From NCBI RefSeq assembly GCF_000217955.3, contig NZ_AFOY02000015.1:868001-932000 (forward strand): 64,000 nucleotides of DNA. Direction: 5' to 3'. The notes below the pieces were generated by a model. The model saw nothing but the letters and a program-made list of their open reading frames with translations. It was not told the origin of the DNA and made no database searches. How positions within the stretch are numbered: position 1 is the stretch's first letter; each line of letters opens with the position of its first letter. The stretch is from Pseudomonas fluorescens HK44. Its GTDB lineage: Bacteria > Pseudomonadota > Gammaproteobacteria > Pseudomonadales > Pseudomonadaceae. The position numbers were made by a program, and so were the translations under genes. This document shows, one piece after another, positions 51,597-60,285 of the stretch.

Positions 51597-52577
51597 ATGG
51601 CAGTGCAAAACAGCTTCAATCCCCAGGCATTCCGGGCAGCCCTCGGCACCTTCACCACCGGCGTGACGATCATTACCACTCAGGCCGAAGACGGTTCGCC
51701 TATTGGTATTACCGCGAACAGTTTCAATTCGGTTTCGCTCAATCCGCCGCTGGTGCTCTGGAGCCTGGCAAAGAACGCCCGCAGTCTTCCCGTGTTCAGT
51801 ACCGGTCGGCACTGGAACGTGCATGTGCTATCGACCGAGCAGGAAGTACTGTCCGGACGCTTCGCCATGCAGGGAGAAGACAAGTTCGCCGAAATCGAAC
51901 TCGACACCGGGATCAGCGAAGCCCCCCTGCTGCAGGATTGCACGGCACGGTTTCAGTGCAGGACGGCCTTTCAGTACGAAGGGGGTGACCATGTCATCTT
52001 CGTCGGCGAAGTCCTTGCCTTCGATCACACCGACCGCGCTCCGCTGGCGTTCCAGAGTGGTCAATACGCACTGGCGACGCGCAAACCGCGCAGCGAATTG
52101 CGCTTGGCAACCACCCCACCACCGCCTGAATGCAGCTACACCGAGGATTTGCTCGGCTACTTGCTGGGCCGTGGCCATTACCAGATGCTCGACGCCTTGC
52201 ATAGGCTGCTGAGCAACCAGCAACTGGACGAACACGCCTTCTTTATCCTTTCAGTGCTGTGCATCCGCGACAACCTGAGCCTGGAGGAAATCAATACGTT
52301 CGTCAGTTACACCGGCCATACCGTGACTGTCGCGAGCATGCGGTTTCTCGAGCGGCAAAACATGGTGGCGCTGGAAGGCGACGGCAAAGACCTCCGTTAT
52401 GTGCTCACCGCCACCGGACGCGAGGCGTCGTTACAACAGTTGGCACTGGCCAAGGCCGTGGAAGAGGACATTTGCGCCAAGCTGGGGCCGGGCGATGCCC
52501 AAGCGCTCAAGGTACTGCTCAAGCGCCTGATCGCCGCCAGCGATCCAGGACTGCCCGATCTATGGGCGCCGCGTTGA
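51597..52577 (+). CDS. hsaB: HsaB-like flavin reductase with C-terminal MarR-like domain
   Basis: 326 residues from the ATG at 51597 (GAGG 6 nt upstream; the ATG at 51585 lies within that site). Residues ~1-165 are a flavin-reductase split-barrel: FRAALGTFTTGVTIITTQ, GITANSFNSVSLNPPLVLWSL, HVIFVGEVLAFDH. Residues ~185-320 are a winged-helix MarR-like domain (HAFFILSVLCIRDNLSLEEINTF, FLERQNMVALEGDGKDLRYVLTATG). Mycobacterial HsaB (~187 residues) lacks this part. In 4-hydroxyphenylacetate hydroxylase reductase a similar tail is a ligand-sensing autoinhibitory domain. It supplies reduced flavin to HsaA. Confidence 0.87.
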   Translation: MAVQNSFNPQAFRAALGTFTTGVTIITTQAEDGSPIGITANSFNSVSLNPPLVLWSLAKNARSLPVFSTGRHWNVHVLSTEQEVLSGRFAMQGEDKFAEIELDTGISEAPLLQDCTARFQCRTAFQYEGGDHVIFVGEVLAFDHTDRAPLAFQSGQYALATRKPRSELRLATTPPPPECSYTEDLLGYLLGRGHYQMLDALHRLLSNQQLDEHAFFILSVLCIRDNLSLEEINTFVSYTGHTVTVASMRFLERQNMVALEGDGKDLRYVLTATGREASLQQLALAKAVEEDICAKLGPGDAQALKVLLKRLIAASDPGLPDLWAPR

Positions 52578-52657
52578 GTCTCGCTGCCCAATCGCCATGC
52601 CCAGCCTCTGGGGCCAACCGTTCTGATGCATACAACAGCTAAATAACAAGGACCATC

Positions 52658-53431
52658 ATGAGTATTCTTCAGCGTTTCAACATGAGTGGCAGCGTTGCTG
52701 TGATCACCGGCGGCGGTCGGGGCATAGGCCGCGCCATCGCCCTCGCCTACGCCGAAGCCGGAGCGGATGTAGTGCTGGCAGCGCGCACACTGGCTGACGT
52801 CGAGGCCGTCGCCGAGCAGGTGCGCAGCCGGGGTCAGCGCGCTCTGGCGGTCACTTGTGATGTCAACGATGCCGCTCAACGTGAAGCCATGATCAGCCAG
52901 GCAAGGGAACAGCTGGGGCGCATCACGCACCTGGTCAACAATGCGGGTGGGGCAGGCCCCAACGACCCCCTCAAACTCTCTGCCGAACGTTTCGAAGAAA
53001 TTCTGCGTTTCAACGTCACCTCCGCCTACGCACTGTGCCAGTTGTGTGTCCCGCACATGCGCGACGCCCGTACCGGCAATGTCATCAATATCACCTCCGG
53101 CGCGGCCCGTTACGCCCAGACCCAGTTCAGTGCCTACGGCAGCGCCAAGGCCGCACTGACCCACCTGACACGCCTGCTGGCCCAGGACTTCGCGCCGCTT
53201 GTACGGGTCAATGCCATCGCCCCCGGACCGATCCTGACCGATGCGCTGAACCGGGTTCTACCGGTGGAAATGCGCGAAGGGATGATCAAGAACACCCCGC
53301 TGCTCAGCCTTGGCGAGCCTGAAGACATTGCCGCAGCAGCCCTGTACCTGGCCTCGCCGGCCTCACGCTGGGTCACTGGCAAGATCATCGAAGTCGATGG
53401 CGGCGCCGAGTCCAGCGTCTGGCCGGGCTGA
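52658..53431 (+). CDS. SDR, 7alpha-hydroxysteroid dehydrogenase (HdhA)-like
   Basis: 257 residues. TGGGRGIG, LAARTL, NNAGGAGPNDP, NVINITSGAA, catalytic AYGSAKAAL, and APGPILTDALNRVLPVEMREGMIKNTP followed by GEPEDIAAAALYLASPASRWVTGK. The last runs strongly resemble E. coli HdhA (NNAGGGGP, ILTDALKSVITPEI). It probably oxidises a ring hydroxyl of bile acids. It lies between hsaB and hsaE, so it is expressed with core ring-A genes. A 12alpha- or 3alpha-specific enzyme cannot be excluded. Confidence 0.78.
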   Translation: MSILQRFNMSGSVAVITGGGRGIGRAIALAYAEAGADVVLAARTLADVEAVAEQVRSRGQRALAVTCDVNDAAQREAMISQAREQLGRITHLVNNAGGAGPNDPLKLSAERFEEILRFNVTSAYALCQLCVPHMRDARTGNVINITSGAARYAQTQFSAYGSAKAALTHLTRLLAQDFAPLVRVNAIAPGPILTDALNRVLPVEMREGMIKNTPLLSLGEPEDIAAAALYLASPASRWVTGKIIEVDGGAESSVWPG

Positions 53432-53489
53432 TCGTGCAAAACCCGACCGAAACCAAGCCCTATTTTTTTGATCTGCCGAGTGAACCTTC

Positions 53490-54281
53490 ATGGACGCACA
53501 TTTGATAGAAGCGCTGGGCGACGAACTCTTCCGCGCCCTGCACGACCGCTACAGCCTGCCCCCGCTCACCGCGCGCTACCCGGCCCTGAGCCTGGACGAT
53601 GCCTACCGGATTTCCCTGTGCTTCCTGCAGCGCCGCGAAGCCCTGGGCGAACGGGTGATTGGCAAGAAAATCGGCGTCACCAGCCGCGCCGTGCAAGAAA
53701 TGCTCGATGTCCATCAACCCGACTTCGGCTTTCTGACTGACCGTATGCAAGTAGCGGACGACAGCGATATCAGCTTTGCCGCCCACAACCTGGTCCAGCC
53801 CCGTGCCGAAGGCGAGATCGCCTTCATTCTCGGCGAAGACCTGCACGGCCCCGGCATTACCGCAGAAGACGTCATGGCCGCCAGCGAGTGGGTATTGCCT
53901 TGCTTCGAGATCGTCGATTCACGGATCGAAGACTGGAAGATCCGCATCCAGGACACCGTGGCCGACAACGCCTCCTGCGGGGTCTTCGCCCTCGGTCAGC
54001 AACGGGTCAACCCACGCGAACTGGATCTGGCCAAGGTCCAATTGCAGGTTCTGAAAAACGGTCAGCCGGCCGGCACCGGCCTGGGCTCTGCCGTTCAGGG
54101 CCACCCTTGCACCGCAGTGGCCTGGCTGGCCAACACCCTGGGTGAATTTGGCATCCCGTTCCGCAAGGGCGAAATTATTCTTTCTGGCGCCCTGGCGCCT
54201 CTGGTGCGGGTACTTCCCGGTGATGAAATCAGCCTGACCCTAAGCGGTCTGGGCCATTCGCGCCTGCGTTTTGTGCCTTGA
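53490..54281 (+). CDS. hsaE: 2-hydroxyhexa-2,4-dienoate hydratase
   Basis: 263 residues, the usual size of MhpD/BphH hydratases. GKKIGVTSRAVQEMLDVHQPDFGFLTD, EGEIAFILGEDL, and PCFEIVDSRIEDWKIRIQDTVADNASCG carry the metal-binding acids. GHPCTAVAWLANTLGEFGIPFRKGEIILSGAL is the C-terminal signature. It hydrates the dienoate released by HsaD to 4-hydroxy-2-oxohexanoate. Followed by hsaG and hsaF, completing the lower ring-A path. Confidence 0.92.
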   Translation: MDAHLIEALGDELFRALHDRYSLPPLTARYPALSLDDAYRISLCFLQRREALGERVIGKKIGVTSRAVQEMLDVHQPDFGFLTDRMQVADDSDISFAAHNLVQPRAEGEIAFILGEDLHGPGITAEDVMAASEWVLPCFEIVDSRIEDWKIRIQDTVADNASCGVFALGQQRVNPRELDLAKVQLQVLKNGQPAGTGLGSAVQGHPCTAVAWLANTLGEFGIPFRKGEIILSGALAPLVRVLPGDEISLTLSGLGHSRLRFVP

Positions 54282-54318
54282 ACCACGCGCCTACCTTCCT
54301 CTGATCGAGAGTCATGTC

Positions 54319-55248
54319 ATGAGCAAAAAAATCAAGTGTGCCCTGATCGGGCCGGGCAATATCGGCACCGATCTGCTCTATAAATTGCTACGTAGCGAAG
54401 TCCTGGAACCGGTATGGATGGTCGGCATCGACGCCACCTCTGAAGGCCTGACCCGTGCCCGTGAAATGGGCCTGAAGACCACCAGCGACGGGGTCGACGG
54501 CCTGTTGCCCCATGTACTCGCAGACAATATCCAGATTGCCTTCGACGCCACCTCGGCCTATGTCCACGCCGAAAACAGCCGCAAGCTCAACGAACTCGGC
54601 GTGCTGATGATCGACCTCACCCCTGCCGCCATCGGTCCTTATTGCGTACCGCCAGTAAACCTTAAGGCCAACCTCGGTCTGGGCGTGATGAACGTCAACA
54701 TGGTGACCTGTGGTGGTCAGGCGACTATTCCCCTGGTGGCTGCGGTCGCCAGCGTGCAACCGGTAGCCTACGCCGAGATCATCGCCACCGCCGCCTCCAA
54801 GTCGGTCGGCCCCGGCACCCGCAAAAACATCGACGAGTTCACCCGCACCACCACCCGTGCAATCGAGACAGTAGGCGGCGCGAAAAAAGGCAAGGCGATC
54901 ATCATCATCAACCCGGCCGAGCCCCCGTTGATCATGCGCGACACCGTGCACTGCCTGACCGAAACCGAGCCGGACCAGGCGGCGATCAGCGCGGCCATCG
55001 CCGAGATGATCGAACAGGTACGCGAGTACGTACCTGGCTACAAGCTGGTCAACGGGCCGGTATTCGACGGCAACCGCGTGTCGATCTTCATGGAAGTCGA
55101 AGGCCTAGGCGATTACCTGCCCAAGTACGCCGGCAATCTCGACATCATGACCGCCGCAGCGGCCCGCACCGCTGAAATGTTTGCAGAACAAATCCTCAAC
55201 GGCGAGTGCGTGCTCAACGCCACTGCCCCACAACCTGCCATCGCCTAA
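54319..55248 (+). CDS. hsaG: acylating propanal/acetaldehyde dehydrogenase
   Basis: 309 residues from the ATG at 54319 (GAGAG upstream); the open frame before it overlaps hsaE. IGPGNIGTDLL NAD loop, catalytic Cys in MNVNMVTCGGQATIPLV, GPGTRKNIDEFTRTT, and EVEGLGDYLPKYAGNLDIMTAAAAR. Converts propanal plus CoA to propionyl-CoA. Forms a substrate-channelling complex with the aldolase encoded 10 nt downstream. Confidence 0.93.
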   Translation: MSKKIKCALIGPGNIGTDLLYKLLRSEVLEPVWMVGIDATSEGLTRAREMGLKTTSDGVDGLLPHVLADNIQIAFDATSAYVHAENSRKLNELGVLMIDLTPAAIGPYCVPPVNLKANLGLGVMNVNMVTCGGQATIPLVAAVASVQPVAYAEIIATAASKSVGPGTRKNIDEFTRTTTRAIETVGGAKKGKAIIIINPAEPPLIMRDTVHCLTETEPDQAAISAAIAEMIEQVREYVPGYKLVNGPVFDGNRVSIFMEVEGLGDYLPKYAGNLDIMTAAAARTAEMFAEQILNGECVLNATAPQPAIA

Positions 55249-55258
55249 GGAGTCGACC

Positions 55259-56287
55259 ATGGATCTTCGCGGCAAGAAAATCACCGTCCATGACATGTGC
55301 CTGCGTGACGGCATGCACCCCAAACGTCACCAGATCAGCCTGCAACAAATGAAGGACATTGCCTGTGGTCTGGACGCGGCAGGTGTTCCGCTGATTGAAG
55401 TCACCCACGGCGATGGCCTCGGTGGCAGCTCGGTGAATTATGGCTTCCCCGCGCATACCGATGAGCAATACCTGTCGGCGGTGATTCCGCTGATGAAACA
55501 CGCCAAGGTCTCGGCCTTGCTGCTGCCTGGCATCGGCACGGTTGACCATCTGCGCATGGCCCGCGAGCTGGGCGTGAACACCATTCGCGTCGCCACCCAT
55601 TGCACCGAAGCGGATGTCAGCGAACAGCACATTGCCATGGCCCGCAGCCTGGAAATGGACACCGTCGGCTTCCTGATGATGGCCCATATGAACAGCCCGC
55701 AAGGTCTGGCCGCCCAAGGCAAGTTGATGGAAAGCTACGGCGCCAATTGCATCTACATCACTGACTCCGCCGGTTACCTGCTGCCCAACGAGGTCCATCA
55801 GCGTGTGGCGGCACTGCGTGAAGCACTCGACCCGCACACCGAAATAGGCTTCCACGGCCATCACAATCTGTCCATGGGCGTGGCGAACTCCATCGCCGCG
55901 ATCGAGGCGGGTGCTACGCGCATCGACGCTGCAGCAGCGGGCCTGGGCGCTGGGGCCGGCAATACACCGATGGAAATTCTGGTGGCGGTCTGTGATCGCA
56001 TGGGCATCGAGACCGGTGTCAGCGTGTTCGGCATCCAAGACGTGGCCGAGGATCTGGTCGTGCCAATCATGGACTTTCCGATCCGCAGCGACCGCGATGC
56101 GCTGACCATGGGTTATGCCGGGGTCTACGGATCGTTTCTGTTGTTTGCCAAACGCGCCGAGAAAAAGTACGGCGTCCCGGCGCGGGAAATTCTTGTGGAG
56201 ATGGGCCGTCGTGGCATGGTCGGCGGTCAGGAAGACATGATCGAAGACACCGCCATGACCCTCGCCAAGCTTCGCGTCCGCGCCTGA
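55259..56287 (+). CDS. hsaF: 4-hydroxy-2-oxohexanoate/oxovalerate aldolase
   Basis: 342 residues, ATG at 55259 after AAGGAG. HDMCLRDGMHPKRHQ (catalytic Arg and metal Asp), VTHGDGLGGSS, GFHGHHNLSMGVAN with two metal-binding His, and DAAAAGLGAGAGNTP. DmpG/BphI-type class II aldolase. Cleaves 4-hydroxy-2-oxohexanoate to pyruvate and propanal, which is channelled to HsaG. Confidence 0.93.
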   Translation: MDLRGKKITVHDMCLRDGMHPKRHQISLQQMKDIACGLDAAGVPLIEVTHGDGLGGSSVNYGFPAHTDEQYLSAVIPLMKHAKVSALLLPGIGTVDHLRMARELGVNTIRVATHCTEADVSEQHIAMARSLEMDTVGFLMMAHMNSPQGLAAQGKLMESYGANCIYITDSAGYLLPNEVHQRVAALREALDPHTEIGFHGHHNLSMGVANSIAAIEAGATRIDAAAAGLGAGAGNTPMEILVAVCDRMGIETGVSVFGIQDVAEDLVVPIMDFPIRSDRDALTMGYAGVYGSFLLFAKRAEKKYGVPAREILVEMGRRGMVGGQEDMIEDTAMTLAKLRVRA

Positions 56288-56369
56288 TAGCGGTGTCCAG
56301 TGGCCTGGATGGTTAGTACAGGCCACCAGTTCGGGGCTCTCCCGAGCCAATTGTCCAGGAGTATCTCCC

Positions 56370-57710
56370 ATGTCCAGTGCCCACGTCGGCTGGCGCAGCC
56401 ACGGCTTGCTGTTTCTACTGGCCATCGTTTTTGCCGACAACTTCGTCGGGCGACAGATACTGGCGGTCATGATCGAACCGATCAAACTCGAGTTCGGGGT
56501 CAGCGACACCGCCATGGGACTGGTCTCCGGTCTGGCGTTCGCGGCGGTCTACGCCATGCTCGGCCTCCACGCCGGGCGCCTTGCCGATAGCATGTCGCGA
56601 ACCCGCTTACTGGCCATGTCCTGCCTGTTGTGGGCCGCAGCGACTATGGTCTGTGGCGTGGCCGGAAGCTTTCTGGTCCTGGCCATCGCCCGTATGGCCG
56701 TGGCCATGAGCGAATCACCAACCACGTCGGCGTCGATGTCTATCATCGCCGACCTTTATCCGCCCCACCGACGCTCGTTCGCCATCAGTTGCTTCACCGC
56801 GGCCCCGACTTTTTCCGCCATCATCGGTCTGAGCATCGGCGCCTGGGTGGTCGACAACTATGGCTGGCGCACCGCTTTCATTGCCATCGGGATGCCAGGA
56901 CTGCTGTTTTCCTGCCTGCTGGCCTTTGTCGTCCGGGACCCTGCGCGTGGCCGCTGGGACCTGAGCCACGCAGGATCTAATACTGCACACCCGATGCAAA
57001 GCCTGGTCAGTGAGGCAAGCAAGCTCTGGGCCCTGCCCGCCTATCGTTGCCTGATTCTCGCCAGCGGCCTGACCACCCTCACCTCCTATGCGGTGGGGAT
57101 GTGGAACACCAGCTTTCTGGTGCGCTCACACGGGCTATCGCTGCAACATGCGGGGTTACTGGCCGGCGTGATTTGCGGCACGGCCGCAGGCATAGGCGGA
57201 CTGTTCAGTGGCTGGCTAAGCGATCACCTGACCCGGCGCAATCGACACTGGCAGATCGGCATCCCGGTCATCGGCCATCTGGCGACCATCGGTGCATTGA
57301 CCACCTATCTGTTGTGGCCCAGCGCCGTGCTGACAACTATCGGCAATGTACCAGTGCCCACCGCCATGCTCTGGTGCGCGCTGTACAGCTTCTTCGCGGT
57401 GTGGTGGGTCGCACCGTCGTTCAACCTGGTCACCCAACTGGTGCCTTCCAACCGACGTGGAACCGCCATCGCCTTGCAAACCATTATCACCACGCTGTTG
57501 GGCGTTGGAATAGGCCCTTTGCTCACTGGTCTGTTGAGCGATGCGCTGCATCCGACTTTCGGCGTCGAGTCACTGCGCTACGCGCTTTTGCTGATCAGCT
57601 TGCCTGTGGTTGCAGCGGTGTATCTGCTGTTTCGTTCATCACGACACGCAGCAGCCACGTCTTACGACCATATAGTCGAAGCCAACCCCATAACTCAGGA
57701 AATTTCCTGA
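56370..57710 (+). CDS. MFS transporter, steroid-island paralogue 2
   Basis: 446 residues, ATG at 56370 with GGAG upstream. About 12 transmembrane segments. The N-terminal domain starts FLLAIVFADNFVGRQILAVM, loop 2-3 HAGRLADSMSRTRLLA, loop 8-9 GWLSDHLTRRNRHWQIG. Paralogue of 25193-26524 across its length. Asp in motif A is retained (LADSMSRTR). Last gene of the hsaB-hsaEGF unit. Substrate probably a steroid or acidic intermediate. Confidence 0.82.
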   Translation: MSSAHVGWRSHGLLFLLAIVFADNFVGRQILAVMIEPIKLEFGVSDTAMGLVSGLAFAAVYAMLGLHAGRLADSMSRTRLLAMSCLLWAAATMVCGVAGSFLVLAIARMAVAMSESPTTSASMSIIADLYPPHRRSFAISCFTAAPTFSAIIGLSIGAWVVDNYGWRTAFIAIGMPGLLFSCLLAFVVRDPARGRWDLSHAGSNTAHPMQSLVSEASKLWALPAYRCLILASGLTTLTSYAVGMWNTSFLVRSHGLSLQHAGLLAGVICGTAAGIGGLFSGWLSDHLTRRNRHWQIGIPVIGHLATIGALTTYLLWPSAVLTTIGNVPVPTAMLWCALYSFFAVWWVAPSFNLVTQLVPSNRRGTAIALQTIITTLLGVGIGPLLTGLLSDALHPTFGVESLRYALLLISLPVVAAVYLLFRSSRHAAATSYDHIVEANPITQEIS

Positions 57711-57771
57711 ATACCTGCCCGCGGGCAAACGTAGCGGCGAGTAGGCCTGCAATCACCGTGTGTGCTCCAAC

Positions 57772-57908
57772 TGTAGTGGTCAACTAATCCCGGACACGAC
57801 GTTAAGTTTTTTCTCGGCCTGAGCTGACGCCAGCCCACCGTTGAATTGATGGGGCCCAATCCAGTCGTACCGATGAATCAGGTAATGGCTGATGTCTCGG
57901 TGCGCCTC
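57772..57908 (-). mobile_element. remnant of an IS3-family insertion sequence (OrfB C-terminus and one end)
   Basis: The minus strand reads EAHRDISHYLIHRYDWIGPH, then QFNGGLASAQAEKKLNVVSGIS and a stop at 57782-57780. This is the standard C-terminus of IS3-group DDE transposases (YLIHRYNWIRPHQFNGGLAP type). The IS end TGTAGTGGTCAACTAATCCC stands just outside the stop (57772 on). The upstream two-thirds of the transposase is gone, and a stop codon precedes the retained part. No second IS end is visible, so the element is dead. Confidence 0.75.
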
Positions 57909-57954
57909 TCAAGCCGTCATGGAGTCCACGGTCGGTATCCATTCAGTTTTCAAG

Positions 57955-58303
57955 AATGGCAAACAACATTGATAGGCGATATGCCCTACCAGACCCTGTC
58001 AAAGAAGGTCGACCTGGCCATTTCGGCACTGCCGCTGATCCACGACCACCTGCACTCACGGGCCTTCATGCGCACACGCATGGTCTGCGTGATGCCGGCC
58101 GATCACTTTTTGCCCACCGGCCTTGCTTGTCACTGCACGAGTTGGTCGACCAGCCGTTTTGCTGTTTCGCCCCGACAGGCCTTTTGGCCGATTGCTGGCC
58201 GAAGAGATCGGACGCCAGGGCCTGACCATCATCGATGAATTCGTGGCCCAGGACAGTGGTTTGATTATCGTACCGTTGGTCGAGGCGATTCATTTTGAAT
58301 AAG
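57955..58303 (+). pseudogene. LysR-type regulator fragment, effector-binding domain, frameshifted
   Basis: Three reading frames together give a LysR C-terminal domain. First MPYQTLSKKVDLAISALPLI and MVCVMPADHFLP; then, in another frame, AHRPCLSLHELVDQP (about 58108-58155); then LFRPDRPFGRLLAEEIGRQG and LTIIDEFVAQDSGLIIVPLVEA to the stop at 58301-58303. At least two frameshifts, and no helix-turn-helix part remains. The IS3 remnant abuts its 5' side, which may explain the truncation. No functional product expected. Confidence 0.7.
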
Positions 58304-58497
58304 CTTTGTCTACTCGCGGTTCGAGCCGCTTTCCGAGTCGGCCACCCAGCTCATGCAGGTGCCGTGTCGCTAAGCAGTCAAACCAGGAAAGGTGATCCCG
58401 GGCTTCGAATTGCCCAACGTCGACCAATAACCGCCCCATTGTCAGCAGCGGGGCACCAGGAATAATGGATGCCACTCCACAAAGGTAGAGCGCCGGA
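58304..58497. other. gap between the LysR fragment and pcaQ, no gene recognised
   Basis: No convincing coding pattern. The minus strand stays open but starts inside pcaQ and matches nothing I know. The pcaQ ribosome-binding region (AAAGGTAGAG) is at its right end. Confidence 0.35.
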
Positions 58498-59427
58498 TTG
58501 AACATCGATACCCGAATCAAATTTCGTCATCTGGTGTGTTTTCTTGAGGTGGCGCGCCAGGGCAACCTGACACGTGCTGCCGACAAGTTGGCAATCAGCC
58601 AACCGGCGCTTTCCAAAAACCTGAAGGAACTGGAAACCCTGCTGGAGGCCACCCTGTTTGAACGGGGCAAAAAGGGCTCGGCACTGACCGAGGCCGGAGC
58701 AGCCTTTCTGCGATATGCAGGGCCCAGCGTGCAATCGCTGCGCGAAGGGGTTAACAGTCTGCGCTCCGGTGTGCATGAACCGATTACCGTGCAGCTCGGC
58801 GTGCTGTCCACCGTCGAAAGCCTGCTGGTTCCTGAAGTGGTCTGCCGCTTGCACGACCGACATCCCGCATTGGTGGTCAGTGTCATGACTGGGCCAAGCG
58901 CCTATTTGCTATCGCAACTGCGGGTCGGCGAACTGGACCTGGTGGTGGGTCGAATGACCGATAGCCCGTTGATTTCCGGATTGACGTTCGAGCATCTCTA
59001 CAGCGAGTCGATGACCCTGGTGGTTCGTGCTGGCCACCCGGCTCTCACCGATCCACAGGGGCATACAAACCTCAAAGACTATCCGCTGGTATTGCCGTCG
59101 GCGGGGACAACGATCCGGAAATTTGCCGACAGCCTGTTTGTGCAGCACGGGATAACGCCATCACGCCAACGCCTGGAAACCCTGTCGGTCGCCCTGAGTC
59201 GGCGCTACGTACAATGCAGTCAGGCAATCTGGGTGGCGCCCTATGACGCTGTCAGACAGGACTTGAGGCAAGGTGAGTTGGTCGAGTTGGATCTGGGGAT
59301 GCGCGAACCCGGCGGTTCGGTGGGGCTGTGCAGCAATCCTGCGTTGCCGGTGACTCCGGCGGCGCAGTGGTGCGTGGAAGCCCTGCGCGAGGTCGGGCAA
59401 GAATATCGCGAAGGAAAATATCCATAA
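58498..59427 (+). CDS. pcaQ: PcaQ-like LysR-type activator of pca genes
   Basis: 309 residues from a TTG start at 58498 giving MNIDTRIKFRHLVCFLEVA; no ATG fits the LysR N-terminus. Helix-turn-helix at ~20-45 (GNLTRAADKLAISQPALSKNLKELE). The effector domain includes RVGELDLVVGRMTDSPLISGLTFEHLYSE and VALSRRYVQCSQAIWVAPYDAV, features of PcaQ. It activates protocatechuate genes in response to beta-carboxymuconate-type intermediates in relatives. pcaHG follow on the same strand, with a PcaQ-box-like palindrome at its own 3' end. Confidence 0.85.
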   Translation: MNIDTRIKFRHLVCFLEVARQGNLTRAADKLAISQPALSKNLKELETLLEATLFERGKKGSALTEAGAAFLRYAGPSVQSLREGVNSLRSGVHEPITVQLGVLSTVESLLVPEVVCRLHDRHPALVVSVMTGPSAYLLSQLRVGELDLVVGRMTDSPLISGLTFEHLYSESMTLVVRAGHPALTDPQGHTNLKDYPLVLPSAGTTIRKFADSLFVQHGITPSRQRLETLSVALSRRYVQCSQAIWVAPYDAVRQDLRQGELVELDLGMREPGGSVGLCSNPALPVTPAAQWCVEALREVGQEYREGKYP

Positions 59428-59439
59428 CCGTTTGGATAT
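59418..59439 (+). promoter_or_regulatory. putative PcaQ-binding site before pcaHG
   Basis: ATAACC-GTTT-GGATAT at 59424-59439 fits the PcaQ consensus ATAACC-N4-GGTTAA in its left half. A second symmetry, ATATCC...GGATAT (59418-59423 and 59434-59439), overlaps it. It overlaps the pcaQ stop codon and lies about 115 nt before pcaH. Confidence 0.55.
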
Positions 59440-59553
59440 GGATAGAGTCGTTTTTTTCAATTTTGCATCAGGTCGCGCAGGAGGAAACTGGGGCACGAGT
59501 CGCTGCCAACGCAGTGCCCGCCTCCGTCCAACCATAACAACAGGAAAAACGAC

Positions 59554-60273
59554 ATGTCTGATGCGCACGACAGCCGCTTCGTCATTCGTGACCGTAATTG
59601 GCATCCCAAAGCCCTGACACCTGACTACAAGACGTCGATCCCGCGCTCCCCCCGCCAGGCATTGGTGAGCATTCCCCAATCCCTGTCCGAAACCAGCGGC
59701 CCGGACTTTTCCCATCTGAAGATGGGTCAGCACGATAACGATCTGCTGTTGAATTTCAATCACGGTGGTCTGCCGATCGGTGAACGGATCATTGTCGCGG
59801 GTCGCGTGTGTGATCAGCACGGCAAGCCGATCCCCCATACCCTGGTGGAAATGTGGCAGGCCAATGCCGGTGGCCGTTACCGGCACAAGAAGGACAGCTA
59901 CCTGGCCCCGCTTGACCCGAATTTCGGCGGCGTTGGCCGTGCCCTGACTGACCGCGAGGGCAACTACAGCTTCCGTACCGTCAAACCCGGCCCCTACCCT
60001 TGGCGCAACGGTCCCAACGATTGGCGACCGGCCCATATCCATGTCTCCATCAGTGGCCCGTCCATTGCTACGCGGTTGATTACTCAGCTGTATTTCGAAG
60101 GTGATCCGCTGATCCCCATGTGCCCGATCGTCAAGTCGATCACGAATCAGGAAGCGGTGCAGAGTTTGATCGCCAGACTTGATATGAGCATGGCCAATCC
60201 TATGGATTGCCTGGCTTATCGTTTTGATATCGTCTTGCGCGGCCAGCGCAAGACCCACTTCGAAAACCGCTGA
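59554..60273 (+). CDS. pcaH: protocatechuate 3,4-dioxygenase beta subunit
   Basis: 239 residues. Non-haem Fe(III) ligands are all visible: Tyr109 (GGRYRHKKDSY), Tyr148 (PGPYPW), His161 and His163 (PAHIHVSISG), one off the classical P. putida numbering. Also WHPKALTPDYKTSIPRSPRQAL at the N-terminus. Cleaves protocatechuate between the hydroxyls to beta-carboxy-cis,cis-muconate. The alpha subunit follows after 12 nt. Confidence 0.95.
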   Translation: MSDAHDSRFVIRDRNWHPKALTPDYKTSIPRSPRQALVSIPQSLSETSGPDFSHLKMGQHDNDLLLNFNHGGLPIGERIIVAGRVCDQHGKPIPHTLVEMWQANAGGRYRHKKDSYLAPLDPNFGGVGRALTDREGNYSFRTVKPGPYPWRNGPNDWRPAHIHVSISGPSIATRLITQLYFEGDPLIPMCPIVKSITNQEAVQSLIARLDMSMANPMDCLAYRFDIVLRGQRKTHFENR

Positions 60274-60285
60274 GGAGGCCTGCGT

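Noticed and set aside
58290..58520. Minus-strand open frame between the LysR fragment and pcaQ
   Set aside because: Starts within pcaQ, matches no known family, and has no upstream signals.
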